DNA from: DATMRS01 sp035566015
GTDB lineage: Bacteria > Pseudomonadota > Alphaproteobacteria > Sphingomonadales > Sphingomonadaceae
Length of the DNA: 64,000 nucleotides
Direction: 5' to 3'
NCBI GenBank assembly: GCA_035566015.1
Contig: DATMRS010000003.1
Coordinates: 34,609 to 98,608 of the forward strand
Shown here: positions 24,360 to 32,693 of the stretch, one piece after another
How positions within the stretch are numbered: position 1 is the stretch's first letter
Layout: each line of letters begins with the position of its first letter
The notes under the pieces: generated by a model
Told to the model about the DNA's origin: nothing
The model's input: the letters and a program-made list of their open reading frames with translations, nothing else
Database searches by the model: none
Made by a program: the position numbers and the translations under genes

Positions 24360-25624
24360 GCGGCGGCGCCGTCGTGCGCGGTACGTGGCTCGCGCCGCAG
24401 CATCTCGTCTTCCTCCTGTGCAGCCTCACCGTCTTTCTGGACGGCTTCGACGTGCAGGCGATGGCGCTCGCCGTGCCGGCGCTCGCGCATGGCTGGGGGC
24501 TGTCGCCCGTCGCCTTCAGCAGCGCGCTGACGACGTCGGTGATCGGCCTCGGCATCGGCGCCGCCTTCATCGCGCCGCTCGGCGATCGCTTCGGCCGCCG
24601 GCCGGTGCTGATCGCCTGCACCGCGGTGCTCGGCCTCAGCTCGCTCCTCACCGCCATGGCGACGAGCGTGACCGGCATCGCGCTCCTCCGCCTCGTGACC
24701 GGCGCCGCGCTGGGCGCCTGTCAGGGCAATGCTACCGCGCTGATGGCCGATTATGCCAATCCCGCGCGCCGGGCGTGGATATTGACGCTGATGGGCTGCA
24801 ACGTCGCGGTGGGATCGCTCGTCGCCGGCTTCATCGCCCCCTGGCTCATCGCGTGGCTCGGCTGGCAGGGGATTTTCGTCGCGGGCGGCGTCTTTCCGCT
24901 CCTGCTGTCCGCCTGCCTTTTCCTGCTGCTGCCCGAGGCGCGGGCGCTGGCCGGCCGGGGCGCCGCACCCTCCGCCGCTGCCCCAACTGAGGATGCGATC
25001 GTCGAGGCATCGGGCCTGCGCGGCCTGCTGGGAACGGGCTTCCGCAGCCGGACGCTGCTCCTGTGGCTGATCTATTCGCTCAACACCTTCCTCATCTACA
25101 TGGTGATAAGCTGGCTGCCGACGCTGCTCGACGCGGCGGGATGGAGCAGCACGGCGGCGCTGCGCAGCGTCATGGCCTTTCATATCGGCGGCATCGTCGG
25201 CGCGCTGTTGCTCGCGATCGTGATGGATCGGGGCCGTCCGACATCGGCGCTAGCCGCCGGCTTCATTCTCGCCGCCGTCGCCTCGGGGCTGTTCCTGCTG
25301 CTGCCGCCGCTTATCCCCGTCTGGGCGCTGCTGCTCGCGCTGCTCGGCGGGGGCATTTCGGGGACCACCTTCACCCTGTTCGCGCTCGCCGCGAGCATCT
25401 ATCCGGTCAATCTGCGCGCCTCGGCCTTCGGCTGGCTTGCCGCCGTCGCGCGGATCGGCGCGGTGCTCGGCCCGGTGATCGGCGGGGCGCTGCTGGCGTT
25501 CGAAGTCTCCCCCCGGCTCATCATCGCCGGCCTCGCCGCGCCGGCGCTGGTCTGCGCGGTGCTGTCGCTGTTCATGCGCCGCGTCCTGTCGCCCCGCTCC
25601 CTTCCTGTGCCCGAAACCGTCTGA
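24356..25624 (+). CDS. AAHS-type MFS transporter (aromatic acid:H+ symporter)
   Basis: 422 residues starting with GTG inside the preceding stop (GTGA overlap). The first helix has the aromatic-acid symporter hallmark FLDGFDVQAMALAVPAL, and loop 2-3 has the conserved GDRFGRRPVL. Twelve membrane helices are expected. This family (PcaK, BenK, VanK-like) imports benzoate-type acids with protons. Pairing with SnoaL and cupin-like genes suggests uptake of an acid made in the periplasm by the exported enzymes to the left. Confidence 0.85.
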   Translation: MSGGAVVRGTWLAPQHLVFLLCSLTVFLDGFDVQAMALAVPALAHGWGLSPVAFSSALTTSVIGLGIGAAFIAPLGDRFGRRPVLIACTAVLGLSSLLTAMATSVTGIALLRLVTGAALGACQGNATALMADYANPARRAWILTLMGCNVAVGSLVAGFIAPWLIAWLGWQGIFVAGGVFPLLLSACLFLLLPEARALAGRGAAPSAAAPTEDAIVEASGLRGLLGTGFRSRTLLLWLIYSLNTFLIYMVISWLPTLLDAAGWSSTAALRSVMAFHIGGIVGALLLAIVMDRGRPTSALAAGFILAAVASGLFLLLPPLIPVWALLLALLGGGISGTTFTLFALAASIYPVNLRASAFGWLAAVARIGAVLGPVIGGALLAFEVSPRLIIAGLAAPALVCAVLSLFMRRVLSPRSLPVPETV

Positions 25625-25644
25625 TCTCGAACAAGGACAAGCCC

Positions 25645-26103
25645 ATGCTCCCCACGCGCCGCGACACATTGATCCTTGGGGCCGCCCTGCCGCTGTTCGC
25701 CGGCAGCGCGGCGTCGGCGGAGGCCGCCGGCCCGCCGGAGCGGAAGCAGGCGATCCGCATCTTCCGCATCTATGCCGACGCCGCCGGCCATTCGCATATC
25801 GAGCAGGTGGTCGTCGCCTCCGCGCGCAAGGAGCTGCCGGTCGCCTCGGTGCTCGCGGTCGGCTATGCCAAGGCGGTGGAGGACTGGCACCGCGCGCCCT
25901 TCAAGACCTTCACGATCAACACCAGCGGGCGGATCGAGGTCGAGCTGTCGGACGGCACCCGCCAGGCGATCGGCCCGGGCGATCTGGTCTATCTGGAGGA
26001 TATCGCCGGCAAGGGCCATCTCACGAGGCTGCTCACCGACGGGGCCAACCTCTTCCTGCGCATGCCCGACGATTTCGACCTTCTGGCCTGGGCGCGCGAA
26101 TAG
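25645..26103 (+). CDS. Tat-exported cupin-like protein
   Basis: 152 residues, 20 bp after the transporter. The twin-arginine signal TRRDTLILGAALPLFAGSAASA is followed by a small beta-rich domain. RIEVELSDGTRQAIGPGDLVYLED has the Gly-spaced strand pattern of a cupin second motif, but the usual His-rich metal motif is only partly apparent (EDWHRAPFKTF; GKGHLTRL). It may be a periplasmic binding or isomerase protein rather than an oxygenase. Substrate unknown. Confidence 0.72.
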   Translation: MLPTRRDTLILGAALPLFAGSAASAEAAGPPERKQAIRIFRIYADAAGHSHIEQVVVASARKELPVASVLAVGYAKAVEDWHRAPFKTFTINTSGRIEVELSDGTRQAIGPGDLVYLEDIAGKGHLTRLLTDGANLFLRMPDDFDLLAWARE

Positions 26104-26134
26104 CCCCTCGGCGCGGCACCGGATATAATTCCAA

Positions 26135-26162
26135 TTCTATTATTTAGAATAGCATCTATTCT
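26135..26162. promoter_or_regulatory. Overlapping palindromes upstream of MFS gene
   Basis: TTCTA-TTATT-TAGAA (26135-26149) overlaps a second, perfect palindrome GAATAG-CAT-CTATTC (26147-26161), extended by an A/T pair on each side. They lie in an AT-rich stretch about 110 bp before the MFS start and are good operator candidates, perhaps for the MarR protein encoded after the transporter. Confidence 0.5.
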
Positions 26163-26272
26163 TGTCAGCATGGGTCCGATGCTGTTAAGCCCTCGACAGC
26201 GCAGCGCACCGGCAGAGTGACGCGCCTCGCTCGCCCGCCCACCGCGAGCGAACACCGGAGAGGGCACACGGC

Positions 26273-27631
26273 ATGGGTCAGGCCATCATTCGCGACGGCG
26301 CCGCCGCCGATCTCGTCGCGGGCAGTACGCCACTGACGTCGGCGCGCGGCTGGTACACCGTTTATATATTGGCGGCGGTTTCGATGCTCGCGCAGGTGGA
26401 TCGCGGCGTCATCTCGCTGCTCGTCGAACCGATGAAGCGCGATCTCCACCTCACCGATACCGAGGTTAGCGTACTGATCGGCTTCGCCTTCACCTTCTTC
26501 TACATGATGGTCGGCCCGCCCATGTCGCGCGTCACCGATCGCAGCGTGCGCAAGCTGGTGATCGCGGGCGGCCTCGGCATCTGGAGCTTCGCGACGCTGC
26601 TGTGCGGTCTGGCGCAGAATTTCTGGGCGCTGTTCTTCAGCCGCGCGCTGGTCGGCGGCGGCGAATCGGTGAACGGCCCCGCCTCCTTCTCGATGATCGC
26701 CGACGCCATCGCGCGCGATCGGCTGCCGCGCGCCTACGCGATCCTCAACGCGGGCGTGATGGGCGGCATGGCGCTGTCGATGGTGGTCGGCGGCGTCCTT
26801 ATGGGACTTCTCCTACATGTCGAGCCTTTCCATGTCCCGGGCATCGGCATCGTCCGCAACTGGCAGCTCATCTTCCCGATAATCGGCATTCCCGGCCTGC
26901 TTCTGGCCCTCCTGATCCTCCTGACCGTACCCGAGCCGATCCGCAAAGGCGCCCGCAAACCAAAGGGCTATCCTTTCCGCGAAGTGGTGCGCTTCGTCGT
27001 CAGCCAGCGCGCCATACATTTTCCGCTGCTCGCCGGCGTGATGCTGATGTCGGTCCAGAGCTTCGGCCTCGGCGCATGGGCTCCGGCTTTCTACGATCGC
27101 ACCTATGGCTGGGGCCCCGAGGTGGTTGGGCCGCTGATCGGCACTACGGCGCTGGTAAGTTCGATGCTGGGCCTATGGCTCGGCACGCATCTCACCGAAT
27201 GGCTCGGCAAGCGGCGCGACGACGCCAACCTCTTCATGCTGCTGCTCGCCCAGGGTCTCGCCTTCCCCTTCGGGCTGCTGTCGCCGTTGATGCCCAACCC
27301 CTGGCTCGCGCTCGCATTCAGCGCGGTCGGCGCCTTGTTCGGCGTGATGGGCGGGCCCGCCTATAATGCCGCCATCCAGATCGTCACCCCCAATGCGATG
27401 CGCGGCCAGGTGAACGCCATGTACCTGTTCCTGATCAGCGCGATCGGCGGCGCGGTCGGGCCGACGCTGGTTGCGCTGATAACCGACAATATCGCTGGAT
27501 CGGAAGCGCAGCTTCGCTACGTGCTCGTCGCCGTCCGCCTGCTGCTCGGCCCGCTCGCGGTGTTCCTGATCTGGCTTTCGGTCGCCCCTTATGGTCGGCT
27601 CTACCGTCAACAGATCGAGGAAGAAGGATGA
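26273..27631 (+). CDS. MFS transporter
   Basis: 452 residues with 12 predicted membrane helices. VSMLAQVDRGVISLLVEPMKRDLHLTDTEVSVL in helix 1 and the following loop, and VGPPMSRVTDRSVRK in loop 2-3, place it with the transporters at 22302 and 45471. Basic residues cluster in the central loop (EPIRKGARKPKGYP). The start at 26273 follows CCGGAGAGGG. The substrate cannot be inferred beyond the aromatic-catabolic setting. It is followed by the MarR gene, the probable regulator. Confidence 0.88.
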   Translation: MGQAIIRDGAAADLVAGSTPLTSARGWYTVYILAAVSMLAQVDRGVISLLVEPMKRDLHLTDTEVSVLIGFAFTFFYMMVGPPMSRVTDRSVRKLVIAGGLGIWSFATLLCGLAQNFWALFFSRALVGGGESVNGPASFSMIADAIARDRLPRAYAILNAGVMGGMALSMVVGGVLMGLLLHVEPFHVPGIGIVRNWQLIFPIIGIPGLLLALLILLTVPEPIRKGARKPKGYPFREVVRFVVSQRAIHFPLLAGVMLMSVQSFGLGAWAPAFYDRTYGWGPEVVGPLIGTTALVSSMLGLWLGTHLTEWLGKRRDDANLFMLLLAQGLAFPFGLLSPLMPNPWLALAFSAVGALFGVMGGPAYNAAIQIVTPNAMRGQVNAMYLFLISAIGGAVGPTLVALITDNIAGSEAQLRYVLVAVRLLLGPLAVFLIWLSVAPYGRLYRQQIEEEG

Positions 27632-27766
27632 GCGAGCCTTCTCGCGCCCCTTGGGCGAGCCAAAGATTTGCCTGGGGCGCCCGCCAGTATATGGGATTGG
27701 CGGCTCTCGCGTCTTTGGCGGCAACGCGCAAGCCCGGTATCCGTTCGACCGTTCAGGAATGATGAT

Positions 27767-28294
27767 TTGGCACGACCCTCAACCTCCCGCCTGAAGACCA
27801 GGCCCGCTTCCACCGACAGCGGTGCCCCGAAGCTTTCCCGCAGCGCGAAGCTGGATCCGAAATTGCGGCTGACGATGCAGATGGTGCTCGCCGCCCGCCG
27901 CTGGCGATCGCTGCTCGACGATCGGCTACGCCCGCTGGGCCACAGCGCGCCACGCATGGAGGCGATGTCGACGATTGCGCACTCGCCCCAATTGAGCGCT
28001 CAGGTCGAGATAGCGAAACGGATCGGGATCGAGGGGCCGACGCTTACACGGATGCTCGACATGCTGGAGGCCGATAAGCTTGTCGAGCGCCTGCCCGACC
28101 CTTCCGATCGCCGCGCCAACCGCATCCGGCTGACGAAGAAGGGCGAGGAGGTGCTGGCCGAAATCAACGCCGTCGCCGACGAGCTTCGCACGCAGCTTCT
28201 CGCCCGCTTCGATCCCGAGGGGATCGACAAGGCGAACGACTTCATCGCGCAACTGCTCGACTGTTTCGAGGAAGATATTCCGAACGGCGCCTGA
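27767..28294 (+). CDS. MarR-family regulator
   Basis: 175 residues from a TTG at 27767 with TCAGGAAT seven bases upstream; no good ATG or GTG occurs at a sensible place. A winged helix-turn-helix core is clear: RWRSLLDDRLRPLGHSAPRMEAMSTIA, then the recognition region EIAKRIGIEGPTLTRMLDMLEADKLVERLPDPSDRRANRIRLTKKG (wing with D-R-R). It is paralogous to the regulator at 61627-62319 (shared LTMQMV...RRW, LRPLG and EGxTLTRMLD). MarR dimers usually repress catabolic genes and release DNA on binding a phenolic ligand. Confidence 0.85.
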   Translation: MARPSTSRLKTRPASTDSGAPKLSRSAKLDPKLRLTMQMVLAARRWRSLLDDRLRPLGHSAPRMEAMSTIAHSPQLSAQVEIAKRIGIEGPTLTRMLDMLEADKLVERLPDPSDRRANRIRLTKKGEEVLAEINAVADELRTQLLARFDPEGIDKANDFIAQLLDCFEEDIPNGA

Positions 28295-28321
28295 GCAACG
28301 GCTGGAACGGCGGCAGGGCGC

Positions 28322-29200
28322 TCAGGCCCTCGCCGCCACCGACGGATCGCCCAGAGGACGGTCGCGCACGGTCGTCCGCCGCATGTCGCGCGGATAAACC
28401 GTGTCCTCGAACGGCGTCGCGCGGTGCATCGTGCAGCGATTGTCCCAGACGACGAGATCGCCTTCGCGCCATTGATGCGAATAGACGAAGCGCGGCTGGG
28501 TCGCGAAATCGATCAGTTCAGAGAGCAGGTCCCCGCCCTCCTCGCGCGGCATGCCGACGATGTGCGACGCATGCTTGGCGAGATAGAGATTGGGATTACC
28601 GGTTCGCGGATGCTGCAAGACCAGCGGCTGGACCGCGCCGGGGATCAGCGAAAGCTCGACCTCGGTCGGCTCGGGATAGCCGGCTAGTTGCCGCGAGTGC
28701 CAGATCGAATGTTCCGCCTCCAGCCCTTGGATGCGGTCGCGCAGCGCATCGGGCAACTCGCGATAGGCGGCGCGCATATCGGCGAACTGCGTATCCGCGC
28801 CAGACGGCGGCGTAAGATGCGCGAGCAGCAGCGAATAGGAGGAACGCTCGGGCCGGAAAGAGCTGTCCGTATGCCATTGCTGATTGCCTTTGTTGAACAG
28901 GCGGCTGCGTTCGGCCATCCGGATATTGCCTTCGGCATCGAGATTGCCCGCGTCGAACAGCTCGGGGAAAGGGAAGCGCGGCTGCGCCCCCCGAATATGC
29001 GGTGCATGCTCCAGTTCGCCAAACAAGCGGCTGAAGGCAACATGCGCGGCATCGTCCAGTCCGCTGTCCCGGAACACGCAAACGGCGTAGCGATCGAACA
29101 GATCAAAACATGTCTCCGCCAGCGCCGCATCGAGGCGGCTGAGGTCTAACCCCACCACCTCTGCCGCAAACAGGGGGTGAAGGGGACGAATCTCGGGCAT
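28322..29200 (-). CDS. TauD/TfdA-family Fe(II)/2-oxoglutarate dioxygenase
   Basis: 292 residues from the ATG at 29200 (AAGGAA six bases upstream; the GTG two codons earlier overlaps that spacer). The Fe ligands are H110 and D112 (WHTDSSF) and the distal His in WDNRCTMHRA. The 2-oxoglutarate-binding Arg is in RRTTVRD near 280. The TfdA subgroup hydroxylates substrates next to an ether or sulfonate, releasing phenols from aryloxyalkanoates or sulfite from sulfonates; an aryl ether substrate fits this region. A paralogue is at 60601-61524. It converges with the MarR gene and diverges from the TBDR at 29496. Confidence 0.88.
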   Translation of the reverse strand: MPEIRPLHPLFAAEVVGLDLSRLDAALAETCFDLFDRYAVCVFRDSGLDDAAHVAFSRLFGELEHAPHIRGAQPRFPFPELFDAGNLDAEGNIRMAERSRLFNKGNQQWHTDSSFRPERSSYSLLLAHLTPPSGADTQFADMRAAYRELPDALRDRIQGLEAEHSIWHSRQLAGYPEPTEVELSLIPGAVQPLVLQHPRTGNPNLYLAKHASHIVGMPREEGGDLLSELIDFATQPRFVYSHQWREGDLVVWDNRCTMHRATPFEDTVYPRDMRRTTVRDRPLGDPSVAARA

Positions 29201-29361
29201 GGCCACTTCCTTATCCTCAATTGAACTGGCGGCCTGCCTTGCGGAGGCCGGAAGAATCGCGTTCTACGCCTTTTAACATGCATTCTCAATTAATAGATTT
29301 CAATCAATAAGCATACACACGAGCCATGCCCCCTCCCTCCATCGTTCAAATCTTATTTAAA

Positions 29362-29402
29362 AGGATTCTAACTATTGCAATCCTAAATTGTCTGCCATAA
29401 TC
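29362..29402 (+). promoter_or_regulatory. Inverted repeat and possible promoter before TBDR
   Basis: AGGATT (29362-29367) and AATCCT (29379-29384) form an inverted repeat with an 11-base spacer. They overlap a possible -35 TTGCAA (29375-29380), and a -10-like ATAATC follows at about 29397-29402. The 29201-29495 gap is notably AT-rich and carries nothing else recognisable. Confidence 0.35.
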
Positions 29403-29495
29403 TCGCTTGCATAAAGGGGGGCAGGGAGGAACGGCCCGGCAGGGCACGGCCTCGAAAAAAGTGCCTCTCCAAACGGTTAATTGCCGAGGAAGAGG

Positions 29496-32400
29496 ATGAT
29501 GAAACAGGAAGGAAGCCGTTCGTCGGCACGCGTACATCGCGCGCGCCCTTATTCGATCAGCAGCGCGGTGGCGCTCGCTATCGGCCTTGTCGCGGGGCAA
29601 TCGGGTGTCGCCAACGCCCAGCAGCAGGGTGCCGAGCCGGTCGTCGGTGCCGCCCCCGTTACGGCAAAGGTGTCACAGAATGCCCCGGCCGATATCATCG
29701 TGACCGGCTCGCGCATCGTTCGGCGGGATTTCGTTTCAAATACGCCCATCACCACGATCCGCGACAGCGTTCTCGAAAACACCAGCAGTTTCGCGCTTGA
29801 AAACAAGCTTCTCCAACTGCCGCAATTCGCCGGAACGACGAACAGCCAATATTCTACCGGATATTTCAACAGCGGCGCCTCAACGCTCAACTTGCGCAAT
29901 CTTGGCGAAAACCGGAATCTCGTCTTACTCGACGGCCGCAGGCTTCAGCCGGCCACCCGTGAGACGCTGGCGGTGGACGTCAATGTGATCCCCTCGTCGC
30001 TCATCGAGAGTGTGGAGGTGATCAGCGGCGGCGCCTCCGCTGTCTATGGCGCGGATGCCGTGTCCGGCGTGGTCAATTTCAAGCTGAAGCGCGACTTCGA
30101 AGGCGTGCAGGTCGACAGCCAGATGGGGATATCCGAACGGGGCGCCAATCGGATTTTCGACATATCGGCCTTGATCGGCGGCAATTTCGCAGGCGATCGC
30201 GGCAATGCGGTCCTGGCGATCAACTATGCGGATCGGGGCGCCACCCGCAACATCGATCTGCCCTATATGCGAGAGGGCTTTCGTGTCGGCGCCATTCCCT
30301 CTTCCGCCACCTTCCTGGGGCTCGGCACCTATAGCCCGACGCAGTCGGTAAACCGTCCCACTCAGGCCGCGCTCGACGCCTATTTCGGGCGACCGGAAAA
30401 TGGCGGCGCTCCGGCCGGAGCGGTAAGCACCACTGCCATCATCGGCTTCAACAACGATCAGACATCGCTGTTCAACGTTCAGGGCGCCTCGATCTACAAT
30501 TATCGCAGCAATCTTTTCCCGCGTTACGCGATCGACACCTACACCACGCCGGGAACGGCGACGCTGAAGCAGAACTTCCTGGCCGACACCCTGGCCTCGC
30601 TTCCGCTGAAGCGCTGGTCGGCTTTCGGACGCGCCCATTATGACCTGACCGACAGCATCACCGCCTTCGGCCAGATATTATATACGCATTATACCAGCGT
30701 GACCGCCGGCGGGCCGCCGACCGCCGCACAATCGTGGCGCGCCGATATACCGCGCGATGCGGCGCATCCCATTCCGGACGCGTTCGCCGCCCTGCTCGAC
30801 TCGCGCCCCGATCCCGATGCGCCGTGGGCGCTCAACAAGACATTGTCGTTCATGGGCCTTGGTACGGTGCGGCACGAAAATGACGTCTTCCAGGCACTGG
30901 GCGGCCTGCGCGGCGACTTTGGCGACAGCGGCGTTACGTGGGAAATCTATGGCTCCCACGGCGAAACGCAGCTTACCGACAAGGGCGTCTCGGGCTTCGC
31001 CTCGACCGAGCGGTTCAGGGAGTTGATGGCCGCGCCCAACTATGGCGCGAATTTTTCGAGCGCATCAGGCCATTGCACGAGCGGCATCAACCCCTTCGGC
31101 GAGCAGAATGGCGAAGGCGCGGGCCAGATGGGCGATCCCAGCCTGCCCGTCGTTTCCGCCGACTGCATCGATTATCTCAACCCCTATTGGACCAACAACA
31201 CCAAGATCAAACAGGATATCGTCGAAGCGACCGTTCAGGGCGGGATCGCCGAACTCCCGGCGGGCGAGGCCCGCTTCGCCGCCGGCGCGGCCTATCGCAA
31301 GACCAGCCTCGTCTTCGATGCCGACAAGGCCTTCACGCCGGACCAGAATTACCGGTCCGATCTCGCCGGCCAGTTCGGCGTCGCCTCCGTTGCGGGCGCG
31401 GACAGCGTGAAGGAAGCCTATGTCGAGCTTCTGCTGCCGTTGCTCGACGATCTTCCGCTCATCAAGCATCTCGAAGTCGATCTCGCCTATCGCTATTCGG
31501 ACTATAAACATTCGGGCACGACCCACACCTATAAAGGCGATCTGAGTTGGCAGATGTTCGACTCGCTCCGCCTGCGCGGCGGCTATCAGCGCGCGGTACG
31601 GGCGCCCAACGTCTATGAACAGTTCGGCCCGCCCACTTTGGTGTTCGATGCGGCGACCGACGCCTGCCAGTCGAACGTCACCGCGTCCTACGCCAACATC
31701 CCCTCGAACCCGAACCGAACGCAGGTGCAGCAGCTCTGTCGTGCACTGATGGGCACCGGCGCGCCACCGATCCTCGATCCGGTGAACGATCCTTATGGCC
31801 TGAACAATTATATCGGCAGCAGTGCGACTTCGATCAGTTCCTATCCGCGCGGCAATCCGAACCTGCGGCCCGAGAAAGCCGACACGTTCACCGTCGGCGC
31901 GGTTTTCTCGCCGAAATGGAATCTGCCCGGCAGCGGCCGGCTCAACCTGTCGGTCGATTATTACAATATTACGATCAATGGCGCGATCGGCTATATCGGC
32001 GCCAATCTTTCCTACCAGCTTTGCTTCAATGCCGACGGCAAGAGCAATCCGACTTACGATATCAACAACATCTATTGCCAGACGATCGGCCGCCAGCAGG
32101 AGCCGGGCACCGGATCACCCTCGGGCGTGTTCAGCCTTTATCTGAACCAGGGCAAGATCAAGACGAGCGGCATCGACGCGCAGCTCGATTATACCTTCGA
32201 TATCGGCCCGGGCCGTTTCGGGATCAGCACGGTTGTGAATTATCTGGACAGTTTCACCCGCCGCGTCGGCCCCGGCGCGCCGACGCTCGAATATGCCGGC
32301 TATACGGGCGGCTATTTCCGGTGGAAGTCGTTCAGCGACTTTTCCTACACGGTCGATGGCGCACAACTCGGACTACGCTGGCGCCACCTCAGCAAGGCAA

Positions 32401-32645
32401 AAACGCAGGATTATCTCGTCACGCCCTGCAAGACGACGCGGTGCTTCGCCGACACCAAGGCTTATGATCTTTTCGATCTCTACGCCAATGTCCGGATCGA
32501 CGAGCATTATTCGCTGCGCGGCGGCGTCGACAATCTGTTCGATCGCGACCCGCCGACGGTACGGGGCATCCCCGGCTACACCGATCCGCAGAATTACGAC
32601 ATCTTGGGCCGGCGCTATTATCTCGCCGCGTCGGTGAAGTTCTAA
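29496..32645 (+). CDS. TonB-dependent receptor (long-plug class)
   Basis: 1049 residues from the ATG at 29496 (a second ATG follows; AGGAAGAGG precedes). Sec signal, then DIIVTGSRIVRRDFVSNTPITTI as the TonB-box/plug start. The plug has the full LNLRNLGENRNLVLLDGRRL and VEVISGGASAVYGADAVSGVVNF motifs. A large barrel follows, ending in YYLAASVKF with a C-terminal Phe. The class matches the receptor at 9525. It converges with the TBDR at 32694, with an intrinsic terminator-like hairpin between them. It probably serves the aromatic module or the neighbouring dioxygenase. Confidence 0.94.
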   Translation: MMKQEGSRSSARVHRARPYSISSAVALAIGLVAGQSGVANAQQQGAEPVVGAAPVTAKVSQNAPADIIVTGSRIVRRDFVSNTPITTIRDSVLENTSSFALENKLLQLPQFAGTTNSQYSTGYFNSGASTLNLRNLGENRNLVLLDGRRLQPATRETLAVDVNVIPSSLIESVEVISGGASAVYGADAVSGVVNFKLKRDFEGVQVDSQMGISERGANRIFDISALIGGNFAGDRGNAVLAINYADRGATRNIDLPYMREGFRVGAIPSSATFLGLGTYSPTQSVNRPTQAALDAYFGRPENGGAPAGAVSTTAIIGFNNDQTSLFNVQGASIYNYRSNLFPRYAIDTYTTPGTATLKQNFLADTLASLPLKRWSAFGRAHYDLTDSITAFGQILYTHYTSVTAGGPPTAAQSWRADIPRDAAHPIPDAFAALLDSRPDPDAPWALNKTLSFMGLGTVRHENDVFQALGGLRGDFGDSGVTWEIYGSHGETQLTDKGVSGFASTERFRELMAAPNYGANFSSASGHCTSGINPFGEQNGEGAGQMGDPSLPVVSADCIDYLNPYWTNNTKIKQDIVEATVQGGIAELPAGEARFAAGAAYRKTSLVFDADKAFTPDQNYRSDLAGQFGVASVAGADSVKEAYVELLLPLLDDLPLIKHLEVDLAYRYSDYKHSGTTHTYKGDLSWQMFDSLRLRGGYQRAVRAPNVYEQFGPPTLVFDAATDACQSNVTASYANIPSNPNRTQVQQLCRALMGTGAPPILDPVNDPYGLNNYIGSSATSISSYPRGNPNLRPEKADTFTVGAVFSPKWNLPGSGRLNLSVDYYNITINGAIGYIGANLSYQLCFNADGKSNPTYDINNIYCQTIGRQQEPGTGSPSGVFSLYLNQGKIKTSGIDAQLDYTFDIGPGRFGISTVVNYLDSFTRRVGPGAPTLEYAGYTGGYFRWKSFSDFSYTVDGAQLGLRWRHLSKAKTQDYLVTPCKTTRCFADTKAYDLFDLYANVRIDEHYSLRGGVDNLFDRDPPTVRGIPGYTDPQNYDILGRRYYLAASVKF

Positions 32646-32654
32646 GGAAAAAAG

Positions 32655-32691
32655 GGTGCGGGAAGAGGCGCTTCCGCCCTCCCCGCACTCT
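32655..32691. terminator. Hairpin between convergent TBDR genes
   Basis: GTGCGGG (32657-32663) pairs with CCCGCAC (32683-32689), with an inner GAAG/CTTC extension after a small bulge. An A-run flanks the left side, which becomes a T-run for the minus-strand transcript. It is suited to terminate transcription from both sides. Confidence 0.55.
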
Positions 32692-32693
32692 TA

